NCBI RefSeq assembly: GCF_029910215.1
Contig: NZ_CP110395.1
Span: forward strand, 1,364,001 to 1,428,000
Source: Paraburkholderia sp. D15
GTDB taxonomy: Bacteria; Pseudomonadota; Gammaproteobacteria; Burkholderiales; Burkholderiaceae
Length of the DNA stretch: 64,000 nucleotides
Direction of reading: 5' to 3'
Shown in pieces: positions 1 through 11,228 of the stretch (position 1 is the first letter of the stretch; every line of letters begins with the position of its first letter). The position numbers and the translations under genes were made by a program. The notes under the pieces were generated by a model. It saw only the letters and a program-made list of their open reading frames with translations. It had not been told where the DNA came from and ran no database searches.

Positions 1-373
1 CGTCGTGCCGGTAGGTGGGATGCGCGCCGTCGAAGACGTAGTCGGTGGAAATCGACAGCGTCCATGCACCGCGCCGGCCGGCTGCGGTGGCCAATGTGCG
101 CACCGCATCGACGTTCAATGCGTGGGCCAGCGCCGGGTTGTGCTCGCACACGTCCGGGCGGCGTTCCGCCGCGGCGATCACGAGCGCGTCCGGCGCTTCG
201 CGCTCGACGAATTGCTCGACCGCCTGCGCGTCGCGGATATCCAGCGTGAGCGTGTTTTGCGCCGGGCGGCTGAATGTCGTGGCGACGACTTGCCAGGCGG
301 GCTCGCGCGCGAGTTCGTCGACGAGCGCGCGGCCGAGCAATCCGGACGCGCCGATCACGGCTACCTTGAACAT
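1..373 (-). CDS. RmlD-like NAD(P)-dependent sugar-nucleotide/SDR family reductase, 5' part only
   Basis: The gene runs off the left edge, so only the first 124 residues are visible. The N-terminus MFKVAVIGASGLLGR is a Rossmann-fold dinucleotide-binding loop (GxSGxxG type). Further on, near residue 90, comes an ALNVDAVRTLA stretch, and then STDYVFDG, the signature of dTDP-4-dehydrorhamnose reductase (RmlD) and related extended SDR proteins, where Tyr and nearby Ser/Thr contribute to the active site. The start is the ATG at 373. It lies 13 bp downstream of the copper-chaperone gene on the same strand, so the two may be co-transcribed, although their functions look unrelated. The substrate cannot be told from this fragment; stand-alone RmlD-like genes outside sugar clusters are often of unknown substrate. 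Confidence 0.75.
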   Translation of the reverse strand, partial: MFKVAVIGASGLLGRALVDELAREPAWQVVATTFSRPAQNTLTLDIRDAQAVEQFVEREAPDALVIAAAERRPDVCEHNPALAHALNVDAVRTLATAAGRRGAWTLSISTDYVFDGAHPTYRHD

Positions 374-386
374 GAGGCGAGCCCGC

Positions 387-626
387 TTAGCCGAGCGACG
401 CGCTGGGCGCGCCGCCGTCCGAGTTGCTGGCCGCCTTGACCGTATAACCCGCCTCGTCGATGGCCGCCTTCAGCGAGTCGAGCGACTGCGCCGATTCGAC
501 CACGACGCACCCCGAGGTCAGATCCACCCGAACCTGCGCGGCATCGTCGTGTTCGCGGATTGCGTTGGTCACCGCCGCGACGCAGTGCTGGCAGCTCATG
601 CCTTCAACCTGAAGTTCGATGGTCAT
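387..626 (-). CDS. copZ: heavy-metal-associated (HMA) domain copper chaperone, CopZ-like
   Basis: A 79-residue protein with one HMA domain. The metal-binding loop GMSCQHC lies at residues 9-15 (MxCxxC-type, two cysteines binding Cu(I)). The beta-alpha-beta-beta-alpha-beta pattern follows through residue ~66 (VRVDLTSGCVVVES, then IDEAGYTV), and a 13-residue polar tail ends the protein. It is a cytoplasmic copper carrier by family. It is divergent from a MerR-family cueR gene, with a perfect dyad operator between them, which fits copper-induced expression. No copper ATPase gene is visible in the window, so its partner must lie elsewhere. The symbol copZ is by analogy. Confidence 0.85.
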   Translation of the reverse strand: MTIELQVEGMSCQHCVAAVTNAIREHDDAAQVRVDLTSGCVVVESAQSLDSLKAAIDEAGYTVKAASNSDGGAPSASLG

Positions 627-696
627 CGTGAAAGTCTCCGAAAAGTGATCAGGGCAATAGCCGGATTATGCCTGTCGATCCGTTCCCGAGTGGCTG

Positions 697-717
697 ACCT
701 TCCCATCGTAGGAAGGT
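697..717. promoter_or_regulatory. CueR/MerR-type dyad operator between copZ and cueR
   Basis: Perfect inverted repeat ACCTTCC-N7-GGAAGGT in the 124-bp divergent intergenic region. MerR-family regulators bind such 7-bp half sites inside a stretched (19-20 bp) promoter spacer, and ACCTTCC is the classical Cu/Hg/Zn MerR-type half site. It lies 33 bp before the cueR start and about 70 bp before copZ, so it can control copZ and autoregulate cueR. Confidence 0.8.
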
Positions 718-750
718 GTACGATCGACCCAGATCTTTGGGGGAACACTC

Positions 751-1182
751 ATGAATATCGGCGAAGCGGCCCGCGCGTCGGGCGTCACGGCGAAAATGAT
801 CCGCTATTACGAGAGCGTTGGCTTACTGATGGCGAAGGCGCGCACGAGCGCCGGCTATCGGGTTTACGGCCCGCAGGAGGTTCATTCGCTGCGCTTTATC
901 CGTCAGGCGCGCCGACTCGGCTTCCTGGTCGAAGACATCCGCCGGTTGCTGGCACTGTGGCACGACCGCTCGCGCGCCAGTGCCGAAGTGAAGGCGATCG
1001 CGCTGGAGCATGTCGCGGAACTCGATCGCCGTATCGCGGAACTCACCGACATGCGCGACACGTTGGCGCATCTCGCCGATCACTGCCATGGCGACGACCG
1101 GCCGGACTGTCCGATTATCGAGAGATTGGCCGACACGGATGTGGTGACAGGGCACGGGTGTCACCCGATAGAAGAGGCGTAA
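751..1182 (+). CDS. cueR: copper-responsive MerR-family transcriptional activator CueR
   Basis: 143 residues, typical CueR length. An N-terminal winged HTH (MNIGEAARASGVTAKMIRYY, with the MerR signature MIRYYE and then the wing around GYRVYG) is followed by a long dimerisation helix (residues ~75-105). The metal-binding loop is C-H-G-D-D-R-P-D-C, the two-cysteine spacing that gives Cu(I)/Ag(I) selectivity in CueR, and a further C-terminal GHGCH is present. GGGGGA a few bases before the ATG serves as ribosome-binding site. It is divergent from copZ with a dyad operator between. Expected role: sense cytoplasmic Cu(I) and activate copper-efflux genes. Confidence 0.9.
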   Translation: MNIGEAARASGVTAKMIRYYESVGLLMAKARTSAGYRVYGPQEVHSLRFIRQARRLGFLVEDIRRLLALWHDRSRASAEVKAIALEHVAELDRRIAELTDMRDTLAHLADHCHGDDRPDCPIIERLADTDVVTGHGCHPIEEA

Positions 1183-1385
1183 ACGGTGCGGATACGACCT
1201 CGGAGCAACCGAAGTGGTTGCGCAGGTGCAACCCATGTTCAGTTTGCACATAAAAGGTGCAAAAAAAACGAGGGTGCGATTTGAACTGAGCTGAATTTTG
1301 CGTCGAAAGCAAAAAAATCAAAGACTTAATTGCACCGTTGTCGTGCACCATTCCAAAGCGGAATGCACGTCATGCGGGCATTTCA

Positions 1386-1414
1386 TTGGTCAGGTTGCAC
1401 CGGAGGGCTATAAT
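1386..1414 (+). promoter_or_regulatory. sigma70-like promoter for the DUF3563 gene
   Basis: Perfect -10 box TATAAT at 1409-1414 with a weak -35 (TTGGTC, 1386-1391) at the ideal 17-bp spacing. It sits in the 306-bp stretch 1183-1488, which holds no convincing coding region. The 5' untranslated leader would be about 70 nt. Confidence 0.55.
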
Positions 1415-1488
1415 TCGGGTTAACCCTTTTACGGGAAATCCCTGATGAAACGTGCACCGGGGATTCAATCTGATCCTTGGAGAACATC

Positions 1489-1635
1489 ATGTTTGCATAC
1501 ATTCTTGAAAAGCTGAGCACCTGGTTTGAAGCTGCGGAACGTAACCGCCGTGAAGCCTACCTGGCATCGTCGTCGGATATCGTTCAGCTTGAGCAACGCA
1601 TCCGTACGCTCGAAACCAATGGTTATTCGCTGTAA
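1489..1635 (+). CDS. DUF3563 family mini-protein (48 aa)
   Basis: A 48-residue protein, MFAYILEKLSTWFE at the start, then EAAERNRREAYLASSSDIVQ, ending in a leucine/arginine helix (QLEQRIRTLE). This matches my recollection of DUF3563, a small family abundant in Burkholderiaceae and other Proteobacteria, of unknown function. The GGAGAAC element before the ATG is a good ribosome-binding site, a strong promoter lies upstream and an intrinsic terminator follows, so it is a monocistronic and probably highly expressed unit. Confidence 0.85.
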   Translation: MFAYILEKLSTWFEAAERNRREAYLASSSDIVQLEQRIRTLETNGYSL

Positions 1636-1697
1636 GCTGCACCCGCTTCACGTTTGACCGGCAGCGCCTGATTGCGCAGCCATCGCAGTAAGTGTTG

Positions 1698-1720
1698 AGC
1701 CCCGTATTGACGGGGCTTTG
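1698..1720 (+). terminator. intrinsic terminator after the DUF3563 gene
   Basis: Stem AGCCCCG / CGGGGCT with a 6-nt loop, followed by TTTG. It lies about 60 bp after the stop codon. Confidence 0.75.
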
Positions 1721-1895
1721 TCACATCTGGAGCCTGGAAAATCTCACGAGACGGCCGGTATGGCGTGCTCATGGCGAATCTCGACTAGCCTGACGCTGCA
1801 CTGCGCGGTAAGGTAAGACGTTTGCGGCGCAGCCTGTTATCCGATTGATGATCTACCGCCAACGAAGACGTCTTCAAACCTAACCGGTCCGTTCC

Positions 1896-2336
1896 ATGTC
1901 TACCGCCCGTTCGCTCAAATCCATCTTCGCCATGATCGTTGCGGTTTCGCTGACGACAGCGTGGGCCGAATCAAGTGCCTACGCCACGTCCAGCGCGAAG
2001 GATACGAAGAGCACCACAAAGCGAACGAAAAGTGCCAAGAGCACGAGGAACACGAAGCACGCGGAAAGCACGGAAAGCGCCGAAAGTGCGGCGCGCAAAC
2101 CGCTGATTCTCGATTCGCAGAACGGCATCAGCGACGGTCAAAGCGGTACCGTCCTGCAAACCGCGCCGTTCTCGCACCAGCCGATCGTCGGCGCGCAGTC
2201 GATCGCAGCGCCTGCCGAACTCGCGCCGAACTCGTCGACGCCCTACGTCGTTGCGCCTTATATCGAACTGCCTACCGGCGGCGGCACATCGCAGCCGCCG
2301 AGGCCGCAGCCGCGACCCGTTCAGCGCTCGCAGTAA
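1896..2336 (+). CDS. secreted Lys/Ser/Thr-rich hypothetical protein
   Basis: 146 residues. A signal peptide is apparent at residues 1-25 (basic start, hydrophobic core IFAMIVAVSLTTAWA, cleavage after AWA). Then comes a low-complexity Lys/Ser/Thr region with imperfect repeats of the type TKSxxxTK / ESAESAE (residues ~33-65), an alanine/proline linker, and a proline-rich C-terminus (PPRPQPRPVQRSQ). No catalytic motif is visible. It is probably a periplasmic or cell-envelope protein; function unknown. Confidence 0.6.
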   Translation: MSTARSLKSIFAMIVAVSLTTAWAESSAYATSSAKDTKSTTKRTKSAKSTRNTKHAESTESAESAARKPLILDSQNGISDGQSGTVLQTAPFSHQPIVGAQSIAAPAELAPNSSTPYVVAPYIELPTGGGTSQPPRPQPRPVQRSQ

Positions 2337-2381
2337 GCCCCGTCAGCGCTCGCGTGGGGCAGTGCGACGCGGCGCGCGAAC

Positions 2382-3227
2382 TCAATCGCCGCGATACTCG
2401 ACCTTGAACTGCGCGGCCTTATCCACGCCAAGCGCCTTCACCAGCCACGGCATCTGATCCTTCAGCGACTTCGCCAGCGTATACGGCGGGTTCAGAATGA
2501 ACATGCCGCTGCCGAACAGTCCGAAACCGTCTTCCGGCGGATTGCTCACCGTCAGACTCACATGCAGCCAGTTGCGCTCCTGAAGCTTTTTCAACTGCTC
2601 GGGAAAGCGCTGCGACTCGGGGCGCCGCACCTGCGGATACCAGACCGCGTACATGCCGGTCGGAAAACGCTTCAGACTTTCTTCGACGCAACGGATCGTG
2701 CGCAGGTAATCGCGCTTGTCTTCATACGACGGATCGAGCAGCACCAGCGCCCGGCGCGGCGCCGGCGGCAGCAACGCGATGATGCCGTCGAAGCCGTCGC
2801 CGGCGTACAGCATTGCGCGGCGGCCGGCATCGCGAAAGTTGTGGCGCAGCACGTCGATTTCGGTGGTGTGCAGTTCGAACAGACGCAACCGATCCTGTTC
2901 GCGCAACTGCCGCCATGCAATGTACGGCGAGCCGGGGTAGTAGCGTAGTTGACCGTCCGGATTCAGCGCGGCGACTTCATCGACGTAATCGGCGAAGATC
3001 GGCGGCAGATCGTTGCGTTCCCAGATTCTGGCGATGCCGGTCTCGAATTCGCCCGTTTTGGTCGCGTAGCCTTCCTTCAGCGAGTAGACGCCCGCGCCCG
3101 CGTGCGTGTCGATATACCAGTAGGCTTTGTCCTTCTGGCCGAGATAGCGCAGAAGCTGCAACACGACGGCGTGTTTCAGAACGTCGGCGTGATTGCCTGC
3201 ATGGAAGGCGTGTCGATAGCTGAGCAT
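2382..3227 (-). CDS. rlmJ: 23S rRNA (adenine(2030)-N(6))-methyltransferase RlmJ
   Basis: 281 residues from the ATG at 3227. The N-terminus MLSYRHAFHAGNHADVLKH is the RlmJ (YhiR/ComJ) signature. A SAM-binding region follows (YIDTHAGAGVY), then the N6-adenine methyltransferase catalytic motif in the form LLDPSYE (DPPY-like) near residue 165, and a conserved C-terminal SGMFILNPPYTL. Homologues methylate A2030 of 23S rRNA. An in-frame upstream extension exists but it runs into low-complexity repeat DNA, so I start at the conserved MLSYRH. It is convergent with the secreted protein gene, with only 45 bp between stops. Confidence 0.93.
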   Translation of the reverse strand: MLSYRHAFHAGNHADVLKHAVVLQLLRYLGQKDKAYWYIDTHAGAGVYSLKEGYATKTGEFETGIARIWERNDLPPIFADYVDEVAALNPDGQLRYYPGSPYIAWRQLREQDRLRLFELHTTEIDVLRHNFRDAGRRAMLYAGDGFDGIIALLPPAPRRALVLLDPSYEDKRDYLRTIRCVEESLKRFPTGMYAVWYPQVRRPESQRFPEQLKKLQERNWLHVSLTVSNPPEDGFGLFGSGMFILNPPYTLAKSLKDQMPWLVKALGVDKAAQFKVEYRGD

Positions 3228-3333
3228 GATGAGGAGACGCTGAAAGAGGGCGTGCCGGGCCGAAGCCGGTTCCGGCGCTGCGGGTGCGGATGGCGGCAAA
3301 CGCGGCTGCAAAACGCTGCAGCAGAAAAACGCG

Positions 3334-3366
3334 GCTGCAATACCGCTGCAATACCGCTGCGATACC
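3334..3366. repeat. three 11-bp tandem repeats upstream of rlmJ
   Basis: Units GCTGCAATACC x2 and one GCTGCGATACC, flanked by degenerate copies (CTGCAAAACG, GCAGAAAAACG). They sit in the non-coding stretch 3228-3611 between rlmJ and the aldo/keto reductase gene. I see no gene in this 384-bp stretch. Confidence 0.8.
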
Positions 3367-3611
3367 GCTGAAATGCAAGGCTGCGCGGCGGACAATGAGC
3401 GCCGACGCGCAACGCGGCCGCGTATTGTACGCGACGCCGCGGCCTGTACCGTGCCAAACGCCGAGCGCGGTAACGCTTCGCTCCGCGTGACCGCGTATTT
3501 CACGGCACGGCACGACGCGGCCCACGCATGCAACGCGACGTATTTCAATCCACCCGCGCCATCCGCTGCATCGTGGATTACCTACCAACCGTCGCGTTGC
3601 CGCCGGCCCGC

Positions 3612-4583
3612 TCAATCGTACGCGTCGCCGATGATCTCTTCGATCTTCTGTTTGATCTCGGGCGTGATGCGCTCGGCCACCTCGGCGGACTGCATGTTTT
3701 CGCCAATCTGCTCGACCCGCGACGCGCCCGTAATCACCGTACTCACGTTGGGATTCTTCAGAATCCACGCGATCGCCAGTTGCCCGACCGTGCAATTCAG
3801 TTCATCGGCCACTTCGCCGAGCTTGCCGACCACATCGTTCCTGCCCGAGTCGGTCAACTGTTTGCGCAGCCAGTCGTAGCCCTGCAATTGCGCGCGGCTA
3901 CCGGACGGCACGCCGTCGCGATACTTACCGGTAAGCAGGCCGGAAGCGAGCGGACTCCACGTGGTCAGGCCGAGACCGATGTCCTCGTAAAGCCGCCTGT
4001 ATTCCTGTTCGACGCGCTTGCGATGAAACAGGTTGTACTGCGGCTGTTCCATCACGGGTTTGTGAAGATGATGCCGCTCGGCAATCTCGTAGGCCGCGCG
4101 GATCTCGTCGGCGCTCCATTCGGACGTGCCCCAGTACAGCGCCTTGCCGCGCGCGATCATATCGCTCATCGCCCACACGGTTTCCTCGACCGGCGTGTTC
4201 GGGTCGGGACGATGACAGAACACCAGATCGACATAATCGAGTTGTAGCCTCTTGAGCGACGCGTCGATCGCGTTCAGCAGATATTTGCGGTTCAGCGTGT
4301 GGTATTGATTCGGCTCTTCCGCAAGTCCCCAGAAGAATTTCGTCGACACCACATAGCTCACGCGCGGCCATGCCAGTTCCTTGAGCGCCTGACCCATGAT
4401 TTCCTCCGACTTGCCGCCGGCATACACCTCGGCGTTGTCGAAGAAATTGACGCCGGCGTCACGCGCCGCGGCGAGCGATTCGCGCGCCGCGCCATGATCG
4501 ACCTGATTGCCGTACGTGACCCATGAGCCGATGGACAGTTCGCTGACTTGCAGGCCTGAGCGGCCCAGACGTCGATAATTCAT
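3612..4583 (-). CDS. aldo/keto reductase, YghZ/Kv-beta-like subfamily
   Basis: 323 residues from the ATG at 4583, which has GGAGCAAC in front. The N-terminus [20 protein letters not shown] is typical. The catalytic tetrad is visible: Asp and Tyr in [11 protein letters not shown], Lys in STKFFWG, His in VFCHRPDP. C-terminal NADPH-binding elements ([13 protein letters not shown]) are present. The family resembles bacterial YghZ (L-glyceraldehyde-3-phosphate reductase) and the voltage-gated K+ channel beta subunit; true substrate unknown. The gene is separated from the divergent bdhA by 222 bp, which would contain both promoters. Confidence 0.88.
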   Translation of the reverse strand: MNYRRLGRSGLQVSELSIGSWVTYGNQVDHGAARESLAAARDAGVNFFDNAEVYAGGKSEEIMGQALKELAWPRVSYVVSTKFFWGLAEEPNQYHTLNRKYLLNAIDASLKRLQLDYVDLVFCHRPDPNTPVEETVWAMSDMIARGKALYWGTSEWSADEIRAAYEIAERHHLHKPVMEQPQYNLFHRKRVEQEYRRLYEDIGLGLTTWSPLASGLLTGKYRDGVPSGSRAQLQGYDWLRKQLTDSGRNDVVGKLGEVADELNCTVGQLAIAWILKNPNVSTVITGASRVEQIGENMQSAEVAERITPEIKQKIEEIIGDAYD

Positions 4584-4805
4584 GCGTTGCTCCTTGTAGA
4601 CGAGGCCGCAGGAAGGCCGCCGAAACATCCAGTTTAACGAGAGAAGTTTCGATGTGCGTTTTACCGGTGTAGTTCACACGCTTCATGCACAATAGCAGCG
4701 TTGGCCGCAGTGCAGCATTCAGCCGGATGGCCTATGCCGTTTGGCTGACTTCACGCCGCCCGCGGTCCGTGGTCTCATTGCTCATCAACTGCACGGAGGT
4801 TCTGG

Positions 4806-5603
4806 ATGTCGTCACTGAACACGAATCTGAATGGCAAGGTCGCGGTCGTCACCGGCGCCGCGAGCGGCATCGGCAAACAGATCGCCCTCACGCTGTCCGC
4901 GGCGGGCGCGGCGGTCGCGATCGCCGACCTGAACCAGGACGGCGCGAACGCCGTCGCTGAGGAAATCAAAAAAGGTGGCGGCAAGGCGATCGGCGTGGCA
5001 ATGGACGTCACGAACGAGGACGCCGTCAACCAGGGCATCGACAAGGTCGCGGCCGAACTCGGTTCGGTCGATATCCTGATCTCCAACGCCGGCATTCAGA
5101 TCGTTAATCCGATCGAAAACTATTCGTTTTCCGATTGGAAGAAAATGCAGGCGATTCACGTGGATGGCGCGTTCCTTACCACCAAGGCCGCGCTCAAGCA
5201 CATGTACAAGGACGATCGCGGCGGCATCGTGATCTACATGGGTTCGGTCCATTCGCACGAAGCATCGCCGCTGAAATCCGCTTATGTGACGGCCAAGCAT
5301 GCGTTGCTGGGACTGTCGCGCGTGCTGGCGAAGGAAGGCGCGAAGCACAACGTGCGCTCGCATGTGGTGTGTCCGGGTTTCGTGCGCACGCCGCTCGTCG
5401 ACAAGCAGATTCCCGAGCAGGCCAAGGAACTCGGCATCAGCGAGGAAGACGTGGTCAAGCGCGTGATGCTGGGCGGCACGGTGGACGGCATCTTCACCAC
5501 GGTGGAAGACGTCGCGCAGACGGTCCTGTTCCTCTCCACGTTCCCGACGGCGGCGCTGACCGGCCAGTCCTTCATTGTGAGCCACGGCTGGTACATGCAA
5601 TAA
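4806..5603 (+). CDS. bdhA: D-3-hydroxybutyrate dehydrogenase (SDR family)
   Basis: 265 residues, the usual length. Classical [11 protein letters not shown] cofactor loop (residues ~16-23), NAG motif, catalytic Ser ([11 protein letters not shown]), Tyr-x-x-x-Lys in [13 protein letters not shown], and the C-terminus [13 protein letters not shown] that is typical of BDH1. Interconverts (R)-3-hydroxybutyrate and acetoacetate with NAD, in polyhydroxybutyrate turnover. The ACGGAGG ribosome-binding site precedes the ATG. Ten bp after the stop begins a patatin-like gene with DUF3734, often paired with bdhA in Burkholderiales, so the two are probably an operon. Confidence 0.92.
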   Translation: MSSLNTNLNGKVAVVTGAASGIGKQIALTLSAAGAAVAIADLNQDGANAVAEEIKKGGGKAIGVAMDVTNEDAVNQGIDKVAAELGSVDILISNAGIQIVNPIENYSFSDWKKMQAIHVDGAFLTTKAALKHMYKDDRGGIVIYMGSVHSHEASPLKSAYVTAKHALLGLSRVLAKEGAKHNVRSHVVCPGFVRTPLVDKQIPEQAKELGISEEDVVKRVMLGGTVDGIFTTVEDVAQTVLFLSTFPTAALTGQSFIVSHGWYMQ

Positions 5604-5613
5604 GGAGCCGCCC

Positions 5614-6852
5614 ATGGCGCAACGCAATCTGAAGCGGGCGCGCGTGGGTGCGCCCGGCGACGGGGAAGGCGAGGGCGCCGGTCCGGCGCCCTCCGCGCAT
5701 CCGGGCCGGCACCTTCATGTGCCCCATTACGAAACCGTCGCGGTGTTGCTGCAAGGCGGTGGCGCGTTGGGCGCTTACCAGGCCGGCGTCTATCAAGGGC
5801 TTTACGAAGCCGGCATCGAGCCTAACTGGCTGGCGGGGATTTCGATCGGCGCGTTGAACACGGCGATCATCGCCGGTAATCCGCCGGAGAAGCGCGTCGA
5901 GCGGTTGCTGCAATTCTGGGAAACGATCTGCCAGCCGGCGTTCGGTTTTCCGTTGCCGCCTTCCGTCGAACACGCGCTGTTCAATTCCAGCGAGGCGGTG
6001 CGCAAGGCGTTCACGGCCACTCAGGCGTTGGGTGCGATCGTCGAAGGACAGAAGGGCTTTTTCGTTCCGCGCTTTCCACCGCCGTTGCCCACCGTGTCCG
6101 GGCCGCCGCAAATGGCAAGCTACTACGACACCACGCCCCTGAAAGCCACGCTCGAAGCGCTGTGCGATTTCGACCGCATCAATTCGCGGGAGATGCGCGT
6201 GTCGGTGGGCGCGGTGAATTGCGGCACGGGGAATTTCGCGTACTTCGACAACACGCACATCACGCTGCGGCCCGAGCACTTCATGGCGTCGGGTGCGTTG
6301 CCGCCGGGCTTCGCGGCGGTGGAGATCGACGGCCAGTATTACTGGGACGGCGGCCTGATGTCGAATACGCCGCTCTACGAAGTGATTCAGTCCACGCCGC
6401 GGCGCGATACGCTCGCGTTCCAGGTCGACCTGTGGAGCGCGATCGGGCCGGTGCCGGATAACATCACCGACGTTCAAGGGCGCATGAAGGACATTCAGTA
6501 TTCGAGCCGCACGCGTCTCGTGACCGACATGCTGCAACGTTCGCAACGGTTCCGGCACGTGCTGCGCGAGGTGCTGGATCGTGTCCCGGCCGAGTCGCGC
6601 AACGACCCGTGGTGCAAGATGGCCGACGATCTATCGTGCTCGAAGCGCTACAACGTGATCCACCTGATCTACCGGCAGAAAGAGTACGAAGGGCATTTCA
6701 AGGACTTCCAGTTCGGCCTGTCGACCATGCGCGAGCACTGGCAAAGCGGCCTCGAAGATATCCAGCGTTCGCTTGCGCAGCCCGACTGGCTGGAGATGCC
6801 GGATAACGATGCGGGATTCGTCACGCACGATATCCATCGGGATTCGCGTTGA
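5614..6852 (+). CDS. patatin-like phospholipase with DUF3734 C-terminal domain
   Basis: 412 residues. The patatin domain has the oxyanion loop GGGALGAYQAGVYQGL (residues ~48-63), nucleophile elbow GISIGALN (GxSxG) and the catalytic aspartate in YYWDGGLMSN (DGG), giving a Ser-Asp dyad. The C-terminal half (from about residue 270, IQYSSRT to IHLIYRQKEYEGHFKDFQFG) is the DUF3734 extension. The N-terminal ~40 residues are Gly/Pro/Ala-rich and may be disordered. It is likely a lipid or ester hydrolase acting with bdhA in carbon-storage metabolism, which is inferred from gene order. Confidence 0.9.
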   Translation: MAQRNLKRARVGAPGDGEGEGAGPAPSAHPGRHLHVPHYETVAVLLQGGGALGAYQAGVYQGLYEAGIEPNWLAGISIGALNTAIIAGNPPEKRVERLLQFWETICQPAFGFPLPPSVEHALFNSSEAVRKAFTATQALGAIVEGQKGFFVPRFPPPLPTVSGPPQMASYYDTTPLKATLEALCDFDRINSREMRVSVGAVNCGTGNFAYFDNTHITLRPEHFMASGALPPGFAAVEIDGQYYWDGGLMSNTPLYEVIQSTPRRDTLAFQVDLWSAIGPVPDNITDVQGRMKDIQYSSRTRLVTDMLQRSQRFRHVLREVLDRVPAESRNDPWCKMADDLSCSKRYNVIHLIYRQKEYEGHFKDFQFGLSTMREHWQSGLEDIQRSLAQPDWLEMPDNDAGFVTHDIHRDSR

Positions 6853-6970
6853 GCGAAGACGGGTAGGTGGGGCGAGCAAGGACGCGACAAACGCGGCAAA
6901 GGCGATAAACGAACGGACACATCGCCCATTCGCAAACCCGCCCATTCGCAAACACACAAGCCCCAAAACG

Positions 6971-7008
6971 AAAAACGGCGCCCTGAAATTTCAGGGCGCC
7001 GTTTTTTT
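6971..7008. terminator. bidirectional intrinsic terminator between patatin gene and tyrB
   Basis: A long perfect inverted repeat: AAAAACGGCGCCCTGA, AATT loop, TCAGGGCGCCGTTTTT, with A-run on one side and T-run on the other, so it can end transcription of both convergent genes. Confidence 0.93.
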
Positions 7009-7060
7009 ACCTGCGATCCGGAAACACGCGTCGATCGACGCGCGTACCGGCATCTGCCTA

Positions 7061-8260
7061 TTACTTCAGCACGTGAGCGATCGCGTTCGCCACCGCGTCG
7101 AGGTTGCGCGTGTTCAGCGCAGCCACGCAGATACGACCCGTGCTGACGGCGTAAATGCCGAACTCTTCACGCAAACGGTCCACTTGCGGCGCCGTCAGGC
7201 CCGAGTACGAGAACATGCCGCGCTGCGCGTTCACGAAGCTGAAGTCGCGATCCACGCCGCTTGCCTTCAGACGCTCGACCAGACCGTCACGCATGGCGCG
7301 GATGCGATCGCGCATTTCGCCGAGCTCCGTTTCCCACGTCGCGCGCAGTTCCGGCGACGCCAGCACCGCGGCGACCACCGAGCCGCCGTGCGTCGGCGGG
7401 TTCGAGTAGTTCGTGCGGATCACGCGCTTCAGTTGCGACAGCACGCGGCCGGCTTCTTCCTTGCTCGACGTGATGATGGACAGCGCGCCGATACGCTCGC
7501 CGTACAACGAGAACGACTTCGAGAACGACGACGATACGAACACGTTCAGTTCCGATGCAGTGAACAGGCGCACTGCTGCCGCGTCCGCTTCGATGTTGTC
7601 GCCGAAACCCTGATAGGCGATGTCGAGGAACGGCACCAGATTGCGCGCCTTGACGACTTCGACGACCTGCTTCCATTGCTCGACGCTCAGATCCACGCCG
7701 GTCGGGTTATGGCAGCACGCGTGCAGCACGACGACCGTGCCGGCCGCGTAGCCGTTCAGCGCGCTCAGCATGCCTTCGAAGTTCACGCCGTGCGTGGCTG
7801 CGTCGTAGTACGGGTACGACACGACTTCGAAGCCGGCGCCTTCGAACAGCGCGCGGTGGTTTTCCCAGCTCGGATCGCTGATTGCGACCTTCGTGTTCGG
7901 GTTCAGGCGCTTCAGGAAGTCCGCGCCGATCTTCAGCGCGCCGGTGCCGCCAAGCGCCTGCGCCGTCACGACACGGCCGGCCGCGATCAGCGCCGAGTCG
8001 TTGCCGAGCAGCAGCGTCTGAACGGCGGCGTCGTAGGCGGCGATCCCTTCGATCGGCAGATAACCGCGCGGCAGCGCGGCTTCGACGCGCGCGCGCTCGG
8101 CGTCGCGCACGGCGCGCAGCAGCGGAATCTTGCCTTCTTCATTGAAGTACACGCCGACGCCAAGGTTGACCTTGGTGGTGCGCGCATCGGCGTTAAAAGC
8201 TTCGTTCAGGCCCAGAATCGGGTCGCGGGGAGCAAGTTCGACGGCGGAGAACAGAGACAT
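7061..8260 (-). CDS. tyrB: aromatic-amino-acid / aspartate aminotransferase (class I)
   Basis: 399 residues from the ATG at 8260 (MSLFSAVELAPRDPILGLNE is the standard start of this family). PLP-dependent fold type I: the cofactor-binding lysine is in SSSFSKSFSLYGERIG (K near residue 250). The substrate/phosphate motif LHACCHNPTGVD and the C-terminal GRICVAALN arginine that binds the substrate carboxylate are present. Tyr/Phe/Asp amino transfer to 2-oxoglutarate. Convergent with the patatin gene and divergent from uvrB; the 367-bp intergenic stretch 8261-8627 appears to hold only promoters. Confidence 0.93.
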   Translation of the reverse strand: MSLFSAVELAPRDPILGLNEAFNADARTTKVNLGVGVYFNEEGKIPLLRAVRDAERARVEAALPRGYLPIEGIAAYDAAVQTLLLGNDSALIAAGRVVTAQALGGTGALKIGADFLKRLNPNTKVAISDPSWENHRALFEGAGFEVVSYPYYDAATHGVNFEGMLSALNGYAAGTVVVLHACCHNPTGVDLSVEQWKQVVEVVKARNLVPFLDIAYQGFGDNIEADAAAVRLFTASELNVFVSSSFSKSFSLYGERIGALSIITSSKEEAGRVLSQLKRVIRTNYSNPPTHGGSVVAAVLASPELRATWETELGEMRDRIRAMRDGLVERLKASGVDRDFSFVNAQRGMFSYSGLTAPQVDRLREEFGIYAVSTGRICVAALNTRNLDAVANAIAHVLK

Positions 8261-8627
8261 GATGGGTGGGCAGCAGTAGTGAAAGAAGGACGGCGGCTTC
8301 GAGCGCGATGCGGTCCGGACGGCGGCGTCTGATGAAAAACACCGGCGGGCGATGGACGGCCGCGAGCGAGCGCAACTTCGTATTGTAACGAATTCATGGG
8401 CGTTTTTCGGGCGCCGCAGCCTGCCGCGGCCAATTAATTGCTTGAAAAACAGGCATTCCAGTGCCATGTGAGGATGACCCATCCCCGCCGGAAAAGCCGC
8501 GCAGCGGCCGCCGACACGGCCAAATGCACGCGCGCCCGAGACCACGACCGCGTATTCGGCACGCTCCGCCGACCCGCTCCGCCCGGCTTCCCGCAACCCG
8601 TTAGAATGATCCTTTGCCCAAGGCCCG

Positions 8628-10730
<2,103 letters not shown>

Positions 10731-10796
10731 GCGTCGCTTACGTCACCAACGTCACGTACTTCGCCGACATCGCGTAAGTTGGCATGAGCGCTTCGG

Positions 10797-10823
10797 GGCG
10801 CGGCTGATCGCCGCGCCTTTTTT
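10797..10823 (+). terminator. intrinsic terminator after uvrB
   Basis: Stem GGCGCGG / CCGCGCC with a 7-nt loop and a TTTTTT tail, 66 bp after the uvrB stop. The remaining ~400 bp up to ftrA hold no gene that I can support. Confidence 0.85.
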
Positions 10824-11079
10824 ATTGGGCCGGCCGCCCGCGATGCCTCGCCTGAAACCGCGCGCTTGAACCTCCACTTGCGCGTAGCCGACATCGCGCC
10901 GACATCCGCCCTACACAATCCCGCCAGGTACCGACAACCGCCCGACGCGCCGCCGTCGCGGCATCGCGCGACCGCTGTAGCCTTTGCTTAAGAAAACCTT
11001 AAGACCCCTGCTGCCACAAGGCTTTGCGCACGGCCTGATTTGTTCCAGCTAGCGATCGATGATAAACTCGCCCAATATT

Positions 11080-11098
11080 GAGAATGGTTCGCATTAAC
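11080..11098 (+). promoter_or_regulatory. Fur-box-like site upstream of ftrA
   Basis: GAGAATGGTTCGCATTAAC matches 13 of 19 positions of the classical Fur consensus GATAATGATAATCATTATC. It lies 131 bp before the ftrA start. Iron-dependent repression by Fur fits the genes downstream. Confidence 0.6.
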
Positions 11099-11228
11099 GT
11101 TCCGGTATGCGATTTGCTTACGATGGGTCGCTGATCTGAAAGGTCGCGGCACTCGCCGGAACAGGCGCGAACCTCCAGTTCCAACGGCTTTCCATTCCAG
11201 TCTCGTCTGATAAAAACAAGGAGTTTCG

